From Thermodesulfobacteriota bacterium (GTDB taxonomy: Bacteria; Desulfobacterota; Anaeroferrophillalia; Anaeroferrophillales; Tharpellaceae), in NCBI GenBank assembly GCA_024763535.1, contig JANTFH010000011.1, forward strand, positions 1 through 59,045: a stretch of 59,045 nt of DNA. Direction: 5' to 3'. Below are positions 28,895 through 37,281 of this stretch, piece by piece. A program made the position numbers and the translations under genes. The notes under the pieces were generated by a model. It did no database searches, was not told the origin of the DNA, and saw only the letters and a program-made list of their open reading frames with translations. Position 1 is the stretch's first letter. Each line of letters begins with the position of its first letter.

Positions 28895-28916
28895 GTGATT
28901 ACAACAACTCTGCGGC

Positions 28917-29456
28917 CTAGGCCCTGAGGGCTTCACCCATTCGTTTGAGCTGAGTTTTAATACTGCCGTCATAAACCATGCCGCCGTAACGGGCAACCAC
29001 GCCGCCGAGCAGACTCTCATCAACCTCGACTTCGAGCTCGACCTGCTTGCCGGTGAGTTTCGAAAACTCATCCCGCAGACTCGCAACCAGTTTTTCATCC
29101 AGGGGTGCCGCACTGGCGACCTCAACCTTCAAGCGGCCTTCAGCCTCGTCCACCATCCGGCTGAAATTTTCCGCCACCAGATCAACGTAGGCAAGTTTAT
29201 TCTTATCAACCAGAAGGTTCAAAAGCGAACGCAGCGATTTTGAGAGCTCAAACTTATCCAGCAGCGCATTTAGAACCGCTTTTCTCTGCACAGTTTCAAA
29301 AACCGGATTATAGAGAACTCCGCGCAGTTCCGGCTCATTGTCGAAGAATGCGACAATCTCACTCAACTCCGTCTGTGCTTCAGACAAACTCCCCTGCTCA
29401 TCGGCCAGTTCGAAATAGGCTTTAGCATATCTCTTGGCTATAATATCGCGAATCAA
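28917..29456 (-). CDS. atpH: F1 ATP synthase delta subunit
   Basis: A 179-aa peripheral-stalk subunit linking F1 to b/b'. The N-terminal helical domain (AKRYAKAYFELADEQG) and the C-terminal GGVVARYGGMVYDGSIKTQL motif are diagnostic. The only plausible start is TTG 29456, one base after the atpF stop codon, with GAGGG seven nt upstream; the GTG nearby is out of frame. Confidence 0.95.
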   Translation of the reverse strand: MIRDIIAKRYAKAYFELADEQGSLSEAQTELSEIVAFFDNEPELRGVLYNPVFETVQRKAVLNALLDKFELSKSLRSLLNLLVDKNKLAYVDLVAENFSRMVDEAEGRLKVEVASAAPLDEKLVASLRDEFSKLTGKQVELEVEVDESLLGGVVARYGGMVYDGSIKTQLKRMGEALRA

Positions 29457-29457
29457 C

Positions 29458-30078
29458 TCACGCCCTCACTACTTTTTCGAGATAATTTTCGACCATCCGC
29501 TGACGATCGCTGTCACTGACATTCTCTTTGACCAGTTTTTCCGCTACCTCAACCGCCAGTTTCGCGGCCTCATTTCTCAAACTACGCTGGGCCGAAGCGA
29601 CTTCCTGATCCGCCATCTGCCGGGCCTGCAGTTTAAGCTTGGCAACCAGCGCCTCAGTCTCCTGACGCATCCGCTCCTGCTCGCGTTCAGCTTCAAGAGT
29701 GGCTTTGGCTTCCATCGCTTTAAGTTCATCATCAAGGCCGTCAAGCTTGGCCTGATACTCATTGAAGATTCTCTCGGCTTCAGCTTTGGCTTCCTGAGCC
29801 TCCTGAACCCCTTTCCGCAGGGTTTCACTCCGCCCGGCAAAAAACTCACGCACCGGTTTACCGGCAAACTTTATGATGATCCACAACAGCACGGCGATAT
29901 TGAGTACCCGCCAGAGAAAATCTTTCAGCAGAGGCATCGGATCTTCCGCCAGGAGCGTATAGAGACTTTTATGCTCTGCAGCCCCGGATTCAGACGCATG
30001 AACCAGCGCCACTGTCAACCCGACCAGAACTGCCGCCAGAACAACCTTCCCGGCAATTTTTTGCAAACTAATCTTCAT
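29458..30078 (-). CDS. atpF: F0 ATP synthase b subunit with an N-terminal signal-like segment
   Basis: A 206-aa stator subunit. It has an extra N-terminal hydrophobic stretch (KVVLAAVLVGLTVALVHASE) that looks like a signal peptide, then the usual single membrane anchor FLWRVLNIAVLLWIIIKFAG and a long charged coiled coil. A longer b with such a leader is also known in some Desulfobacterota. It lies 38 nt after the b' gene. Confidence 0.93.
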   Translation of the reverse strand: MKISLQKIAGKVVLAAVLVGLTVALVHASESGAAEHKSLYTLLAEDPMPLLKDFLWRVLNIAVLLWIIIKFAGKPVREFFAGRSETLRKGVQEAQEAKAEAERIFNEYQAKLDGLDDELKAMEAKATLEAEREQERMRQETEALVAKLKLQARQMADQEVASAQRSLRNEAAKLAVEVAEKLVKENVSDSDRQRMVENYLEKVVRA

Positions 30079-30116
30079 CCCGTCCTATGACCTCAAACTT
30101 TCCCAAAAAAGGCAGA

Positions 30117-30542
30117 TTAAATTTTCTTATCCAGAACCTTGCCCGCAATCTCACGGGCCAGATTGTCGACATTGGCCACCAGCTCCTGACGGACAACCTC
30201 AATATCCTGACGTACCCGATCCTTGGTGGCGGCAACCTGGGCCATAGCTTCGTCCCGAGCCTTATCCATCAGCTCACGCGACTCTTTAGCCGCCGTTTCC
30301 CTGATAGCCGAAGTCCGAACAAACAACTCCTCTTTCGAGGCGGCCAGACGAGCCTGGTAATCATCCTGATTTTTGCTTGCCTGAACCCGCATTTCCTTAG
30401 CACTGGCAAAAGTGCCCTCAACCTTGGCCTGACGCGCGTCAATCACCCGCAGTACCGGTTTAAAGAGGTAAAAATTCAGGAAGATCATCAGGGCGATAAA
30501 AATGCCCCACTGAATCAATAACGTCGCATTAAGATCAATCAC
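30117..30542 (-). CDS. atpF': F0 ATP synthase b' subunit
   Basis: A 141-aa second stator subunit. It has one N-terminal membrane helix (LLIQWGIFIALMIFLNFYLF) and a coiled coil to the C-terminus. Having both b and b' implies a heterodimeric peripheral stalk, as in photosynthetic bacteria and many Desulfobacterota. The start is GTG 30542 with AGGAG about ten nt upstream. It is the first gene of the atp transcript; the a and c subunits (atpB, atpE) are not in this window. Confidence 0.92.
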   Translation of the reverse strand: MIDLNATLLIQWGIFIALMIFLNFYLFKPVLRVIDARQAKVEGTFASAKEMRVQASKNQDDYQARLAASKEELFVRTSAIRETAAKESRELMDKARDEAMAQVAATKDRVRQDIEVVRQELVANVDNLAREIAGKVLDKKI

Positions 30543-30733
30543 AAGCGCTAAACTCCTAAAAAATATTGCTAAAGGAATATTTATTGGGAAACAACTCTCA
30601 TCCCAGTCTCATCACAATTAACCATACCTACGGCCGAAACCACATAAATTTCATAAAGGAACATAATCGGGCATTATTCCAGTAAAACACGCCCCTCGAT
30701 TTTAAGTATTCCTCTCCAGCCGGAAGCGGCGCC

Positions 30734-30763
30734 TAGTTATCATGGCTGAGGTTTTTAAGTCAA
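30734..30763 (-). promoter_or_regulatory. Candidate promoter of the atp operon
   Basis: On the minus strand -35 TTGACT (30763-30758) is followed by TAACTA (30739-30734) with an 18-nt spacer, or ATAACT with 17 nt. The fit to consensus at -10 is moderate. Confidence 0.4.
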
Positions 30764-30926
30764 GTTTTTTTTCGGCTCTTAATCAACTCCCGCAGCTGAC
30801 CGTTGATATAATCAAAACGCGAATGGTGTAACAACCTTCTTCAGCCTCTTCAAGCGTTAATTTAAAGGTTAAATTAGATCAGTTAACAATTGCTGTAATC
30901 AGCCTTTTTAATCGCAAACTTTATTC

Positions 30927-30955
30927 TTGACAAAAAATGTGTTTCGCTATATTTT
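30927..30955 (+). promoter_or_regulatory. Candidate promoter of the mrp-like operon
   Basis: A perfect -35 TTGACA (30927-30932) precedes TATTTT (30950-30955) with a 17-nt spacer, upstream of the first gene of the antiporter cluster. Confidence 0.55.
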
Positions 30956-31137
30956 TTTTTGGAGAAATAAACCGCCGGCAACAGATATGCTCTGGCCCCG
31001 GTTATCACCTGATAATTCACTCAACCGACTCTGCAAAGGACAAGATATTACTCTACAATTAATTTCCACCTCAAATAGATAGCCAAAATATCTCATATTA
31101 ATTTTACTCCTGACACAGTCCGGATAGGATAAAGATA

Positions 31138-31635
31138 TTGCTGAAAGAAGTCACCTTCCCCAGATATTTAGCCACTTTCTTCTGGTTATTATTTTTTTGG
31201 CTCTTTCTTTCCGGTCATTACGACATCTTCCATATATCAATCGGAATCATCTGCTGTGCCGGTATTTCCTACACTTCTACTGATCTTCTGTTTTTTTACA
31301 AAACCGACAAAAAAAGACCCTTCATAATTGTTGAATTTTTTATTTACATTCTCTGGCTCCTGTTCCAGATAATCATTGCCAATCTTCAGGTTGCCCGCCT
31401 GGTACTCAGCCCCAGACTCAAAATTGACCCACGCATAGTAGTATACAAAAGCCGGTACCTTAAAGGAGATGTTCCCAGGGCAACCTATGGCAATTCCATA
31501 ACCCTGACCCCCGGCACGGTAACTCTTGATATCCGGGGAAAAGAGTTCTACGTTCACGCGCTGACCCCGAAGTTTGCCAACTCTCTAAAAACCGGCACTA
31601 TGGAACGTAAAGTTTCTCATATCTACCATCGATAA
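31138..31635 (+). CDS. mrpE: Mrp/Mnh antiporter subunit E-like protein
   Basis: A 165-aa membrane protein of the MrpE/MnhE (also MbhA) family. It has two or three N-terminal helices (FWLLFFWLFLSGHYDIFHIS), then IVEFFIYILWLLFQIIIANL, and the soluble tail with the diagnostic YGNSITLTPGTVTLDI segment. The likely start is TTG 31138 with AGGA nine nt upstream. It is the first gene of a ten-gene cluster. Confidence 0.9.
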   Translation: MLKEVTFPRYLATFFWLLFFWLFLSGHYDIFHISIGIICCAGISYTSTDLLFFYKTDKKRPFIIVEFFIYILWLLFQIIIANLQVARLVLSPRLKIDPRIVVYKSRYLKGDVPRATYGNSITLTPGTVTLDIRGKEFYVHALTPKFANSLKTGTMERKVSHIYHR

Positions 31636-31669
31636 GAAATTTTAATTTTAGCAAATTGACCGCAGATAT

Positions 31670-32152
31670 ATGCTCACTACTGTATATGAAAACCTGATTG
31701 TCCAGACCGTCTGTCGGATAATGGTGCCTTTCATCCAGATCTACGCACTCTATGTCATAGCTCATGGACATTACTCTCCAGGTGGAGGATTCCAGGGCGG
31801 AGTTATCTTGACCGCCTCTCTGGCTCTGATATTTCTGGCTTTCGGACAGGGAGCCGTTACCCGGAGAATCAACCGTCGATTAGCTGTAATCTTAGCCTCT
31901 GCCGGAGTTTTTATCTATGCCGGTATCGGCCTGCTCTGCCTCTTGCTTGGGGGAAACTTTCTTGACTATGCTCAATTAGCGAAAATTCTGGGAGTTACTA
32001 TCCCAAGGGCTCGTTCTCTCGGAATTCTCGGCGTTGAAGTCGGAGTCGGACTTGCAGTTATGGCCGCCATGTACTCTATAATTCTCGATATTGCCGGCAG
32101 CCCCGCAAAACCTGAGACAAAGTCGCGCCCTATTTCCGAAAACAAACCTTAG
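31670..32152 (+). CDS. mrpB: Mrp/Mnh antiporter subunit B-like protein
   Basis: A 160-aa MnhB/MbhF-type membrane protein. The diagnostic HGHYSPGGGFQGGVILTASL motif is near the N-terminus, and four hydrophobic helices are visible, ending with GVEVGVGLAVMAAMYSIIL. Family members belong to the Na+/H+-exchanging Mrp or Mbh modules. Confidence 0.92.
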   Translation: MLTTVYENLIVQTVCRIMVPFIQIYALYVIAHGHYSPGGGFQGGVILTASLALIFLAFGQGAVTRRINRRLAVILASAGVFIYAGIGLLCLLLGGNFLDYAQLAKILGVTIPRARSLGILGVEVGVGLAVMAAMYSIILDIAGSPAKPETKSRPISENKP

Positions 32153-32169
32153 CCGGTAAAACCTGCGAC

Positions 32170-32436
32170 ATGAACACTTTTTTCCTCTATGTCAATATCT
32201 TCCTGGGGTTCCTGATTCTCGCCTGCCTCTACCGGGTGGTTATGGGACCAACAACCATAGACCGCATGATCGCCGTCAGTGCCATCGGCACCAAGACCTT
32301 AATCCTTCTGATTTTGATCGGCTTTATCTTCGGCCGGGTCGAAATGTTCGTAGATATCTGTACGGTCTATGCCCTGCTGAATTTCTTAGGCACCCTGGCA
32401 ACCACCAAATTCTTTGAGGGAAGAGGAAAATGTTGA
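32170..32436 (+). CDS. mrpF: Mrp/Mnh antiporter subunit F-like protein
   Basis: An 88-aa protein with three membrane helices; the segment RVVMGPTTIDRMIAVSAIGT is the MrpF/MbhB hallmark. It overlaps the next gene by seven bases, indicating coupled translation. Confidence 0.92.
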   Translation: MNTFFLYVNIFLGFLILACLYRVVMGPTTIDRMIAVSAIGTKTLILLILIGFIFGRVEMFVDICTVYALLNFLGTLATTKFFEGRGKC

Positions 32437-32792
32437 CCGTATCCATCTTAAAAAATTTATCCGCCAACGATATCTGCGCTATCGTTCTGATTATAGCCGG
32501 CCTCTTCTTCTTTTTTACTTCGACAGTCGGCATCCTGCGCTTTCCCGATCTCTACACCAGGATGCATGCCACCGGCAAAGGCGACACCCTCGCCGTCCTC
32601 CTGATCATAAGCGGAGCTATCGTCCATCACGGTCTGAACTTAAACAGCGCCAAACTTACCCTGATCGCCCTTTTTGTCTTTATCGCCAACCCCACGGCAA
32701 CCCATGCCATAGGCCGGGCGGCCTACCGCTGCGGAATCAAACCATGGCTTAAAGAGAGTAAATGTACAAACCCGGGAGAACCTCACCAATGA
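32430..32792 (+). CDS. mrpG: Mrp/Mnh antiporter subunit G-like protein
   Basis: A 120-aa protein with three helices and the MrpG/MbhC motif GILRFPDLYTRMHATGKGDT, then NPTATHAIGRAAY. The start ATG 32430 lies within the end of the F gene and follows GAGGAAA. The stop codon overlaps the next start (ATGA). Confidence 0.93.
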   Translation: MLTVSILKNLSANDICAIVLIIAGLFFFFTSTVGILRFPDLYTRMHATGKGDTLAVLLIISGAIVHHGLNLNSAKLTLIALFVFIANPTATHAIGRAAYRCGIKPWLKESKCTNPGEPHQ

Positions 32793-33034
32793 TCTGGCAA
32801 CTCGATTTCCTGTTCCTTATACTGGTCTTAATCTGTGCGCTGGCTGCAATCAACATTAAAGATTTGTTGAGTGCGGTTATAATCCTTGGTGCTTTCAGTT
32901 TCTTTATGTGCCTGCTCTGGGCCGAGATGGGAGCCGTGGATGTCGCCTTTACCGAAGCCGCGGTAGCAACCTCGGTCTGTACAATTCTTTTTGTCGGCGC
33001 CATTATCAAAACCACCAGGAGGTCAAAAGATTGA
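32789..33034 (+). CDS. MbhD-like (DUF4040) small membrane subunit
   Basis: An 81-aa protein with three helices. The motif INIKDLLSAVIILGAFSFFM and the acidic AEMGAVDVAFTEAAVATSV match the DUF4040/MbhD unit, which in Mrp systems is fused into the C-terminal part of MrpA. The ATG 32789 overlaps the previous stop codon (ATGA) and has GGAG ten nt upstream; an ATG at 32762 is a less likely start. Confidence 0.85.
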   Translation: MIWQLDFLFLILVLICALAAINIKDLLSAVIILGAFSFFMCLLWAEMGAVDVAFTEAAVATSVCTILFVGAIIKTTRRSKD

Positions 33035-33321
33035 AGGTAATTATTCTGATTTTTGTAATTCTCTCCGGCGGTCTGCTCATCTACGGCACCATGGACATGC
33101 CCGCCTGGGGCGACCCGCAGTCCCCGGCAAACAGTTACGTTTCACCCCGTTATATAGAGGAAGCTTATGCCAAGACCGAAACCCCTAATATAGTTTCGGC
33201 GGTTCTGGCCGACTATCGCGGATACGACACCATGGGTGAGACCACCGTCATCTTTACCGCCGCTCTGGTATGCGCTTTTCTGCTGCGGAAAAATTCGGAT
33301 GAAGATGAAGATAAATCTTAA
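33031..33321 (+). CDS. MbhE-like small membrane subunit
   Basis: A 96-aa protein with two hydrophobic helices and a periplasmic loop containing SPRYIEEAYAKTETPNIVSA and YRGYDTMGETTVIFTAALV. This fits MbhE, corresponding to the last C-terminal segment of MrpA. It starts at TTG 33031, which overlaps the MbhD-like stop codon (TTGA) and has an excellent AGGAGG eight nt upstream. An acidic tail follows the last helix. Confidence 0.83.
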   Translation: MKVIILIFVILSGGLLIYGTMDMPAWGDPQSPANSYVSPRYIEEAYAKTETPNIVSAVLADYRGYDTMGETTVIFTAALVCAFLLRKNSDEDEDKS

Positions 33322-33336
33322 GGAGCAAGATTAACC

Positions 33337-33741
33337 ATGCTTGATTTTATTATCGGAAAATTTAATTTTTGGTTCTATGTTATTCTGATGGCGGTCGGCC
33401 TTTTTGCCATGCTGGCCAAGCGTAACCTGGTAAAAAAACTGATCGGCATGAACATCTTCCAAACCGCAATCATCCTCTTTTACGTCTCTATCGGCGTTAA
33501 AAAAGGTAACGTTCATGTCCCCATTATTGTCGGCGGGCATGGCCATGAAGGAGAGTTGATTCAGGCAGCCGACTATCTCAACCCCCTGCCCCATGTTTTA
33601 ATGCTGACGGCAATTGTTGTCTCCATCGCCACCACCGGAGTGGCCCTGGCGATTATAATCATGATTTATCGCCGCTATAACACATTGAATGAAGATGAGA
33701 TAATCGAGATCCGCCAAAAACAGCTAGAGGCGGAAGTTTGA
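33337..33741 (+). CDS. mrpC: Mrp/Mnh antiporter subunit C-like (NuoK-like) protein
   Basis: A 134-aa protein of the MrpC/NuoK family with three helices. GLFAMLAKRNLVKKLIGMNI is the family motif, followed by NPLPHVLMLTAIVVSIATTG. Between them is an unusual His/Gly-rich loop GGHGHEGE. An AAGGAG lies 12 nt before the ATG. Confidence 0.9.
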   Translation: MLDFIIGKFNFWFYVILMAVGLFAMLAKRNLVKKLIGMNIFQTAIILFYVSIGVKKGNVHVPIIVGGHGHEGELIQAADYLNPLPHVLMLTAIVVSIATTGVALAIIIMIYRRYNTLNEDEIIEIRQKQLEAEV

Positions 33742-35240
33742 ACAATATGAGCCATCAATTTCCCGCTCTGATTATTGCCGTGCCTCTGCTGGCATCCCTG
33801 CTGACCGTACCGTTGGGGGCATTAAATCGGCGTTTCTGCCACCCCTGGCTGGTGTTTGTCACAGGCTTTATTCTCTGCCTGAGTCTGGGAGTTGCCGCTC
33901 ACACCATAACCTCCGGGCCGATGGCCTACAACATGGGAGGCTGGGAACCGCCCTGGGGTATCGCCTATAGAATAGATCAGTTGAATGCCCTGATGCTGGT
34001 CTTAATCAGTGGTACTGCTCTTCTCGGAGCTCTCTATTCCGGCCCCAGTTTTGCGAAAGAATTACCGGGGCGGCAAACCTACGCCTCGGCCCTCTATCTG
34101 CTGATGATCACCAGCCTGCTCGGCATTGTCATCACCGGTGACCTCTTTAATATCTTTGTCTTTCTGGAAATCTCTTCCCTGTCAGCCTACGGTCTGATTG
34201 CCAGCGGTTCGCCTGAAGCTCCATTCGCGACCTTTCGCTATATCATTATGGGAACTATCGGGGCCTCCTGTTACCTGCTCGGAGTCGGTTATCTCTACAT
34301 CTCCACCGGGTCTCTAAATCTGGCAGACCTAAGCGGACTGTTGCCCCAGCTCTACCACTCCCGCGTAGTCTTAACCGCCGGAGCCCTGATGCTGGTCGGC
34401 CTCTCCTTGAAAATGGCCCTTTTCCCGCTCCATGCCTGGCTGCCGGAAGCCTACTACACGGCCCCCTCAACCGTCAGCGCAGTCGTCGCGTCACTCTACA
34501 CCAAGGTCGCCGGCTACCTGATGATTAGAATTATCTACAACCTCTTTGATTCACATTTTTTTGTCAATATTTTTCCGATAACCACAATCCTGAGCTGGGC
34601 GGCGGTAGTCGCTCTGCTGATCGGCTCAATCTATGCCATTGCCCAGAAAGACTTAAAAAAGATGCTCTGCTACTCGGTCATTGCCCAGGTCGGTTATATT
34701 GTCTTAGGCATCGCTCTGGTCAACAAGGCCGGCTACTCCAGCGCCATCCTGACAATCGTCAGTGAAGTCTGCACCAAAAGCTGTATTTTTCTGGCTACCG
34801 GAGCCATTATCTATCGTCTGGGAAATAGCCGGATTGATAACCTGCAACATCTTTTCCGGCGGATGCCGTACACCATGCTGGCCTTTACCATCGGAGCTTT
34901 TTCCATGGTCGGCATCCCGCCGACCAGCGGTTTTTTCAGTAAGATATACCTCCTCTTTGCTTGTCTGGAGGCAGGCAACTGGGTTTTTATTTTCGCATTA
35001 CTGGGCAGTACGATTCTCAACGTTATCTATTTTTTCCGGGTAATTAAAGTAGCCTGTTTTGAAGAGCCACAACCCGATTATCAACGCCGGGAAGCTTACC
35101 CGGCCGTCGCTGTGGAAGAGGTCCCGGCGGCGATGCTGATTCCGATATTGCTGGCGGCAACCTCGATCATTGCCGCGGGTCTGGGAAGTCACTGGATAGT
35201 CAACAATTTCGTCCAGCCGCTTCTCAAGGTTGTTTTTTAA
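33738..35240 (+). CDS. mrpD: Mrp/Mnh antiporter subunit D-like proton-translocating protein
   Basis: A 500-aa polytopic subunit with about 14 helices, homologous to MrpD and NuoL/M/N. The TM5 Glu (NIFVFLEISSLSAYGL, about residue 144) and the TM7 Lys (GLSLKMALFPLHAWLPEAYY, about 225) needed for proton transfer are present, as is a further Lys in LYTKVAGYLMIR. The start is TTG 33738 overlapping the mrpC stop codon (TTGA), or ATG 33747. Confidence 0.92.
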   Translation: MNNMSHQFPALIIAVPLLASLLTVPLGALNRRFCHPWLVFVTGFILCLSLGVAAHTITSGPMAYNMGGWEPPWGIAYRIDQLNALMLVLISGTALLGALYSGPSFAKELPGRQTYASALYLLMITSLLGIVITGDLFNIFVFLEISSLSAYGLIASGSPEAPFATFRYIIMGTIGASCYLLGVGYLYISTGSLNLADLSGLLPQLYHSRVVLTAGALMLVGLSLKMALFPLHAWLPEAYYTAPSTVSAVVASLYTKVAGYLMIRIIYNLFDSHFFVNIFPITTILSWAAVVALLIGSIYAIAQKDLKKMLCYSVIAQVGYIVLGIALVNKAGYSSAILTIVSEVCTKSCIFLATGAIIYRLGNSRIDNLQHLFRRMPYTMLAFTIGAFSMVGIPPTSGFFSKIYLLFACLEAGNWVFIFALLGSTILNVIYFFRVIKVACFEEPQPDYQRREAYPAVAVEEVPAAMLIPILLAATSIIAAGLGSHWIVNNFVQPLLKVVF

Positions 35241-35252
35241 GGAGAGAAACTT

Positions 35253-37277
35253 TTGCATCTTTACGCCTGGCTTGCCATAATTCTGCCTTTCATCGGTATA
35301 GCGGCAATTTATGTCGCCTCCTGCATCAGTGGGCGCCTGCGTAATCTGGCCGCGGTTGCTTTCCCGATCATGGCGGCCCTCTGCTGTCTGCGGCTACTGC
35401 CGCTACTGTTGCACCCAGGTCAACTCCCTCTGGAGAGCAGCTGGGTCTGGGTAACCCATCCCTTTATCCTTGAGATCGGCATTCTCCTTGACCCCTTAAG
35501 TCTGATTCTGATTCTGGTCGTTTCCGTGATCAGTGCCATAATCGCGGTCTACTGCCTCGGCTATATGAAAGGTGATCCCGGGATCAATCGCTTTTTGATG
35601 CTGGTAAATCTTTTCATCGGCAGTATGCTCCTGCTGGTTCTGGCCAATAACCTGCTGCTGCTTTTTGTCGGCTGGAAACTGGTCGGTCTCTGCAGTTACG
35701 CCCTGATCGGTTTCTATTACAAGGATGAACGAAAGTACTGGATCGGCGGCCCTGAAGGTGATGCCCCGATGACGACTCCGTCATTTTGTGGTCTCAAAGC
35801 CCTGGTGGTTACCGGGGTCGGTGATCTGATCATGCTGGGTGGTATTCTGATTATTTTCTTCTACGCCCACACCTTAAACCTGATGGAACTCTACAAAAGC
35901 GCCCCGGTATGGTTCCCGGAACTGGCACAGAACCCCAACCTGGTGGTTCTCGTAACCTTTATGCTGCTGGCCGGCCCGATCGGTAAATCGGCCCAGTTTC
36001 CTCTACATGAATGGCTCCCTGAAGCGATGGCCGGGCCGGGTCCGGTCTCGGCCCTGATCCACGCCGCCACCATGGTTAAAAGCGGGGTCTATCTGGTGGC
36101 CCGTTTAGTGCCGATTTTCTATATCGGCCGCTGGGTTGCCGATTGTCAAAGTGCGGAACTTTTCTTTACCATAACCGCCTGGGTCGGTGCCATAACCGCC
36201 TTTATTGCCGCCACTCAGGGACTGGTCGCCAAAGAGCTGAAAAAGATTATGGCCTTCTCGACCGTCAGCCAGATCGGCTATATGTGGATTGGATTAGGGG
36301 TTGCCGGCCTGACCCAGTCGACTCTGGTGGCCGGCACCACCGCCGGAATTTTTCACCTCATCAGCCACGCTATATTTAAGGCCTGTCTCTTTCTCTGCGC
36401 CGGGTCGGTCATCCATGCCGTCCACTCAATTTACATCCAGGATATGGGCGGCATGCGCCGTTATATGCCCTACACCTGGTTTTTCATGATGATTGCCGCC
36501 GTCTGTCTGATGGGAATACCGCCACTCCCCGGTTTCTGGAGCAAGGATGCAATCCTGCTGGTAAATCTGGAAGCCCACCATATTCCGATTTTTGTCATTG
36601 CCATAGCAACCGTAGCGCTTACCGCATTCTACACTACCCGGATGATGGCCATGGTTTTCTACGGCGCCGAGAGCCAAAATCTTAGCCATCTTAAGGAAGA
36701 GTCACAAACGCCGCATGAAGCCCTGCCGATTATGTGGGGAGCCTGCGGTCTGCTCGCGCTGATGCTTTTGGCTTTAGGTGCCGGCGGCCCCTGGGTTGAG
36801 CGTCTGCTGCACCACAATTTCGTTTTGAATCTTACCGAAACCCTGAAACTGCCGATCAAGGAAGCCGCCGAGCACGCAATCAATTACCACCTTCTGGTAA
36901 CCTGTCTCTCGATCGGCGCAATTCTGGCGGGCATGATACCCGCATGGGTCATCTACAGGAGTCACGAACGCAAGATCATACTGCAGTCACGTTCGGTTTT
37001 CCGAGAACTGCATATATTTTTCTGGCACCGCTGGTTTATAGATGCTTTCTACAATCGTCTCTTCATAAACGGCACCTTGAAACTTGCCGATTTTGTCGCT
37101 TTTGAGATCGAAGATAATTTTGACAACCTGATCCATCACCGTCTCCCGGTCCTGGTAACGGAAAGGTTACCGCACCTGCTTTTGCGCCTGAAGACTGAAA
37201 CCGACAACTTTCTCTATATTGGAGCTTACCTGATGGGTATCATTCTGCTCACCATCGGGTTGGCAATGTGGCCCTGA
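35253..37277 (+). CDS. NuoL-like proton-translocating subunit
   Basis: A 674-aa antiporter-like subunit of the complex I NuoL type, with about 15-16 helices and an amphipathic C-terminal extension. TM7 GPIGKSAQFPLHEWLPEAMA, TM8 LIHAATMVKSGVYL, the HLISHAIFKACLFL helix with two His and Lys, and FWSKDAIL are as in NuoL. In TM5, however, the usual GWEGVGLCSY reads GWKLVGLCSY, with Lys142 replacing the conserved Glu. It starts at TTG 35253 behind AAGGAGAG. It stands in place of the MrpA N-terminal domain. Confidence 0.92.
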   Translation: MHLYAWLAIILPFIGIAAIYVASCISGRLRNLAAVAFPIMAALCCLRLLPLLLHPGQLPLESSWVWVTHPFILEIGILLDPLSLILILVVSVISAIIAVYCLGYMKGDPGINRFLMLVNLFIGSMLLLVLANNLLLLFVGWKLVGLCSYALIGFYYKDERKYWIGGPEGDAPMTTPSFCGLKALVVTGVGDLIMLGGILIIFFYAHTLNLMELYKSAPVWFPELAQNPNLVVLVTFMLLAGPIGKSAQFPLHEWLPEAMAGPGPVSALIHAATMVKSGVYLVARLVPIFYIGRWVADCQSAELFFTITAWVGAITAFIAATQGLVAKELKKIMAFSTVSQIGYMWIGLGVAGLTQSTLVAGTTAGIFHLISHAIFKACLFLCAGSVIHAVHSIYIQDMGGMRRYMPYTWFFMMIAAVCLMGIPPLPGFWSKDAILLVNLEAHHIPIFVIAIATVALTAFYTTRMMAMVFYGAESQNLSHLKEESQTPHEALPIMWGACGLLALMLLALGAGGPWVERLLHHNFVLNLTETLKLPIKEAAEHAINYHLLVTCLSIGAILAGMIPAWVIYRSHERKIILQSRSVFRELHIFFWHRWFIDAFYNRLFINGTLKLADFVAFEIEDNFDNLIHHRLPVLVTERLPHLLLRLKTETDNFLYIGAYLMGIILLTIGLAMWP

Positions 37278-37281
37278 TAAG

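Larger units (their letters stand above)
30543..31137. other. 595-nt divergent intergenic region between atp and mrp-like operons
   Basis: No convincing coding sequence is visible on either strand. The region is AT-rich in its right half. It holds one candidate promoter in each direction (separate entries) and long 5' leaders: roughly 185 nt for atpF' and 175 nt for the mrpE-like gene. I see no clear riboswitch or small RNA. Confidence 0.6.
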
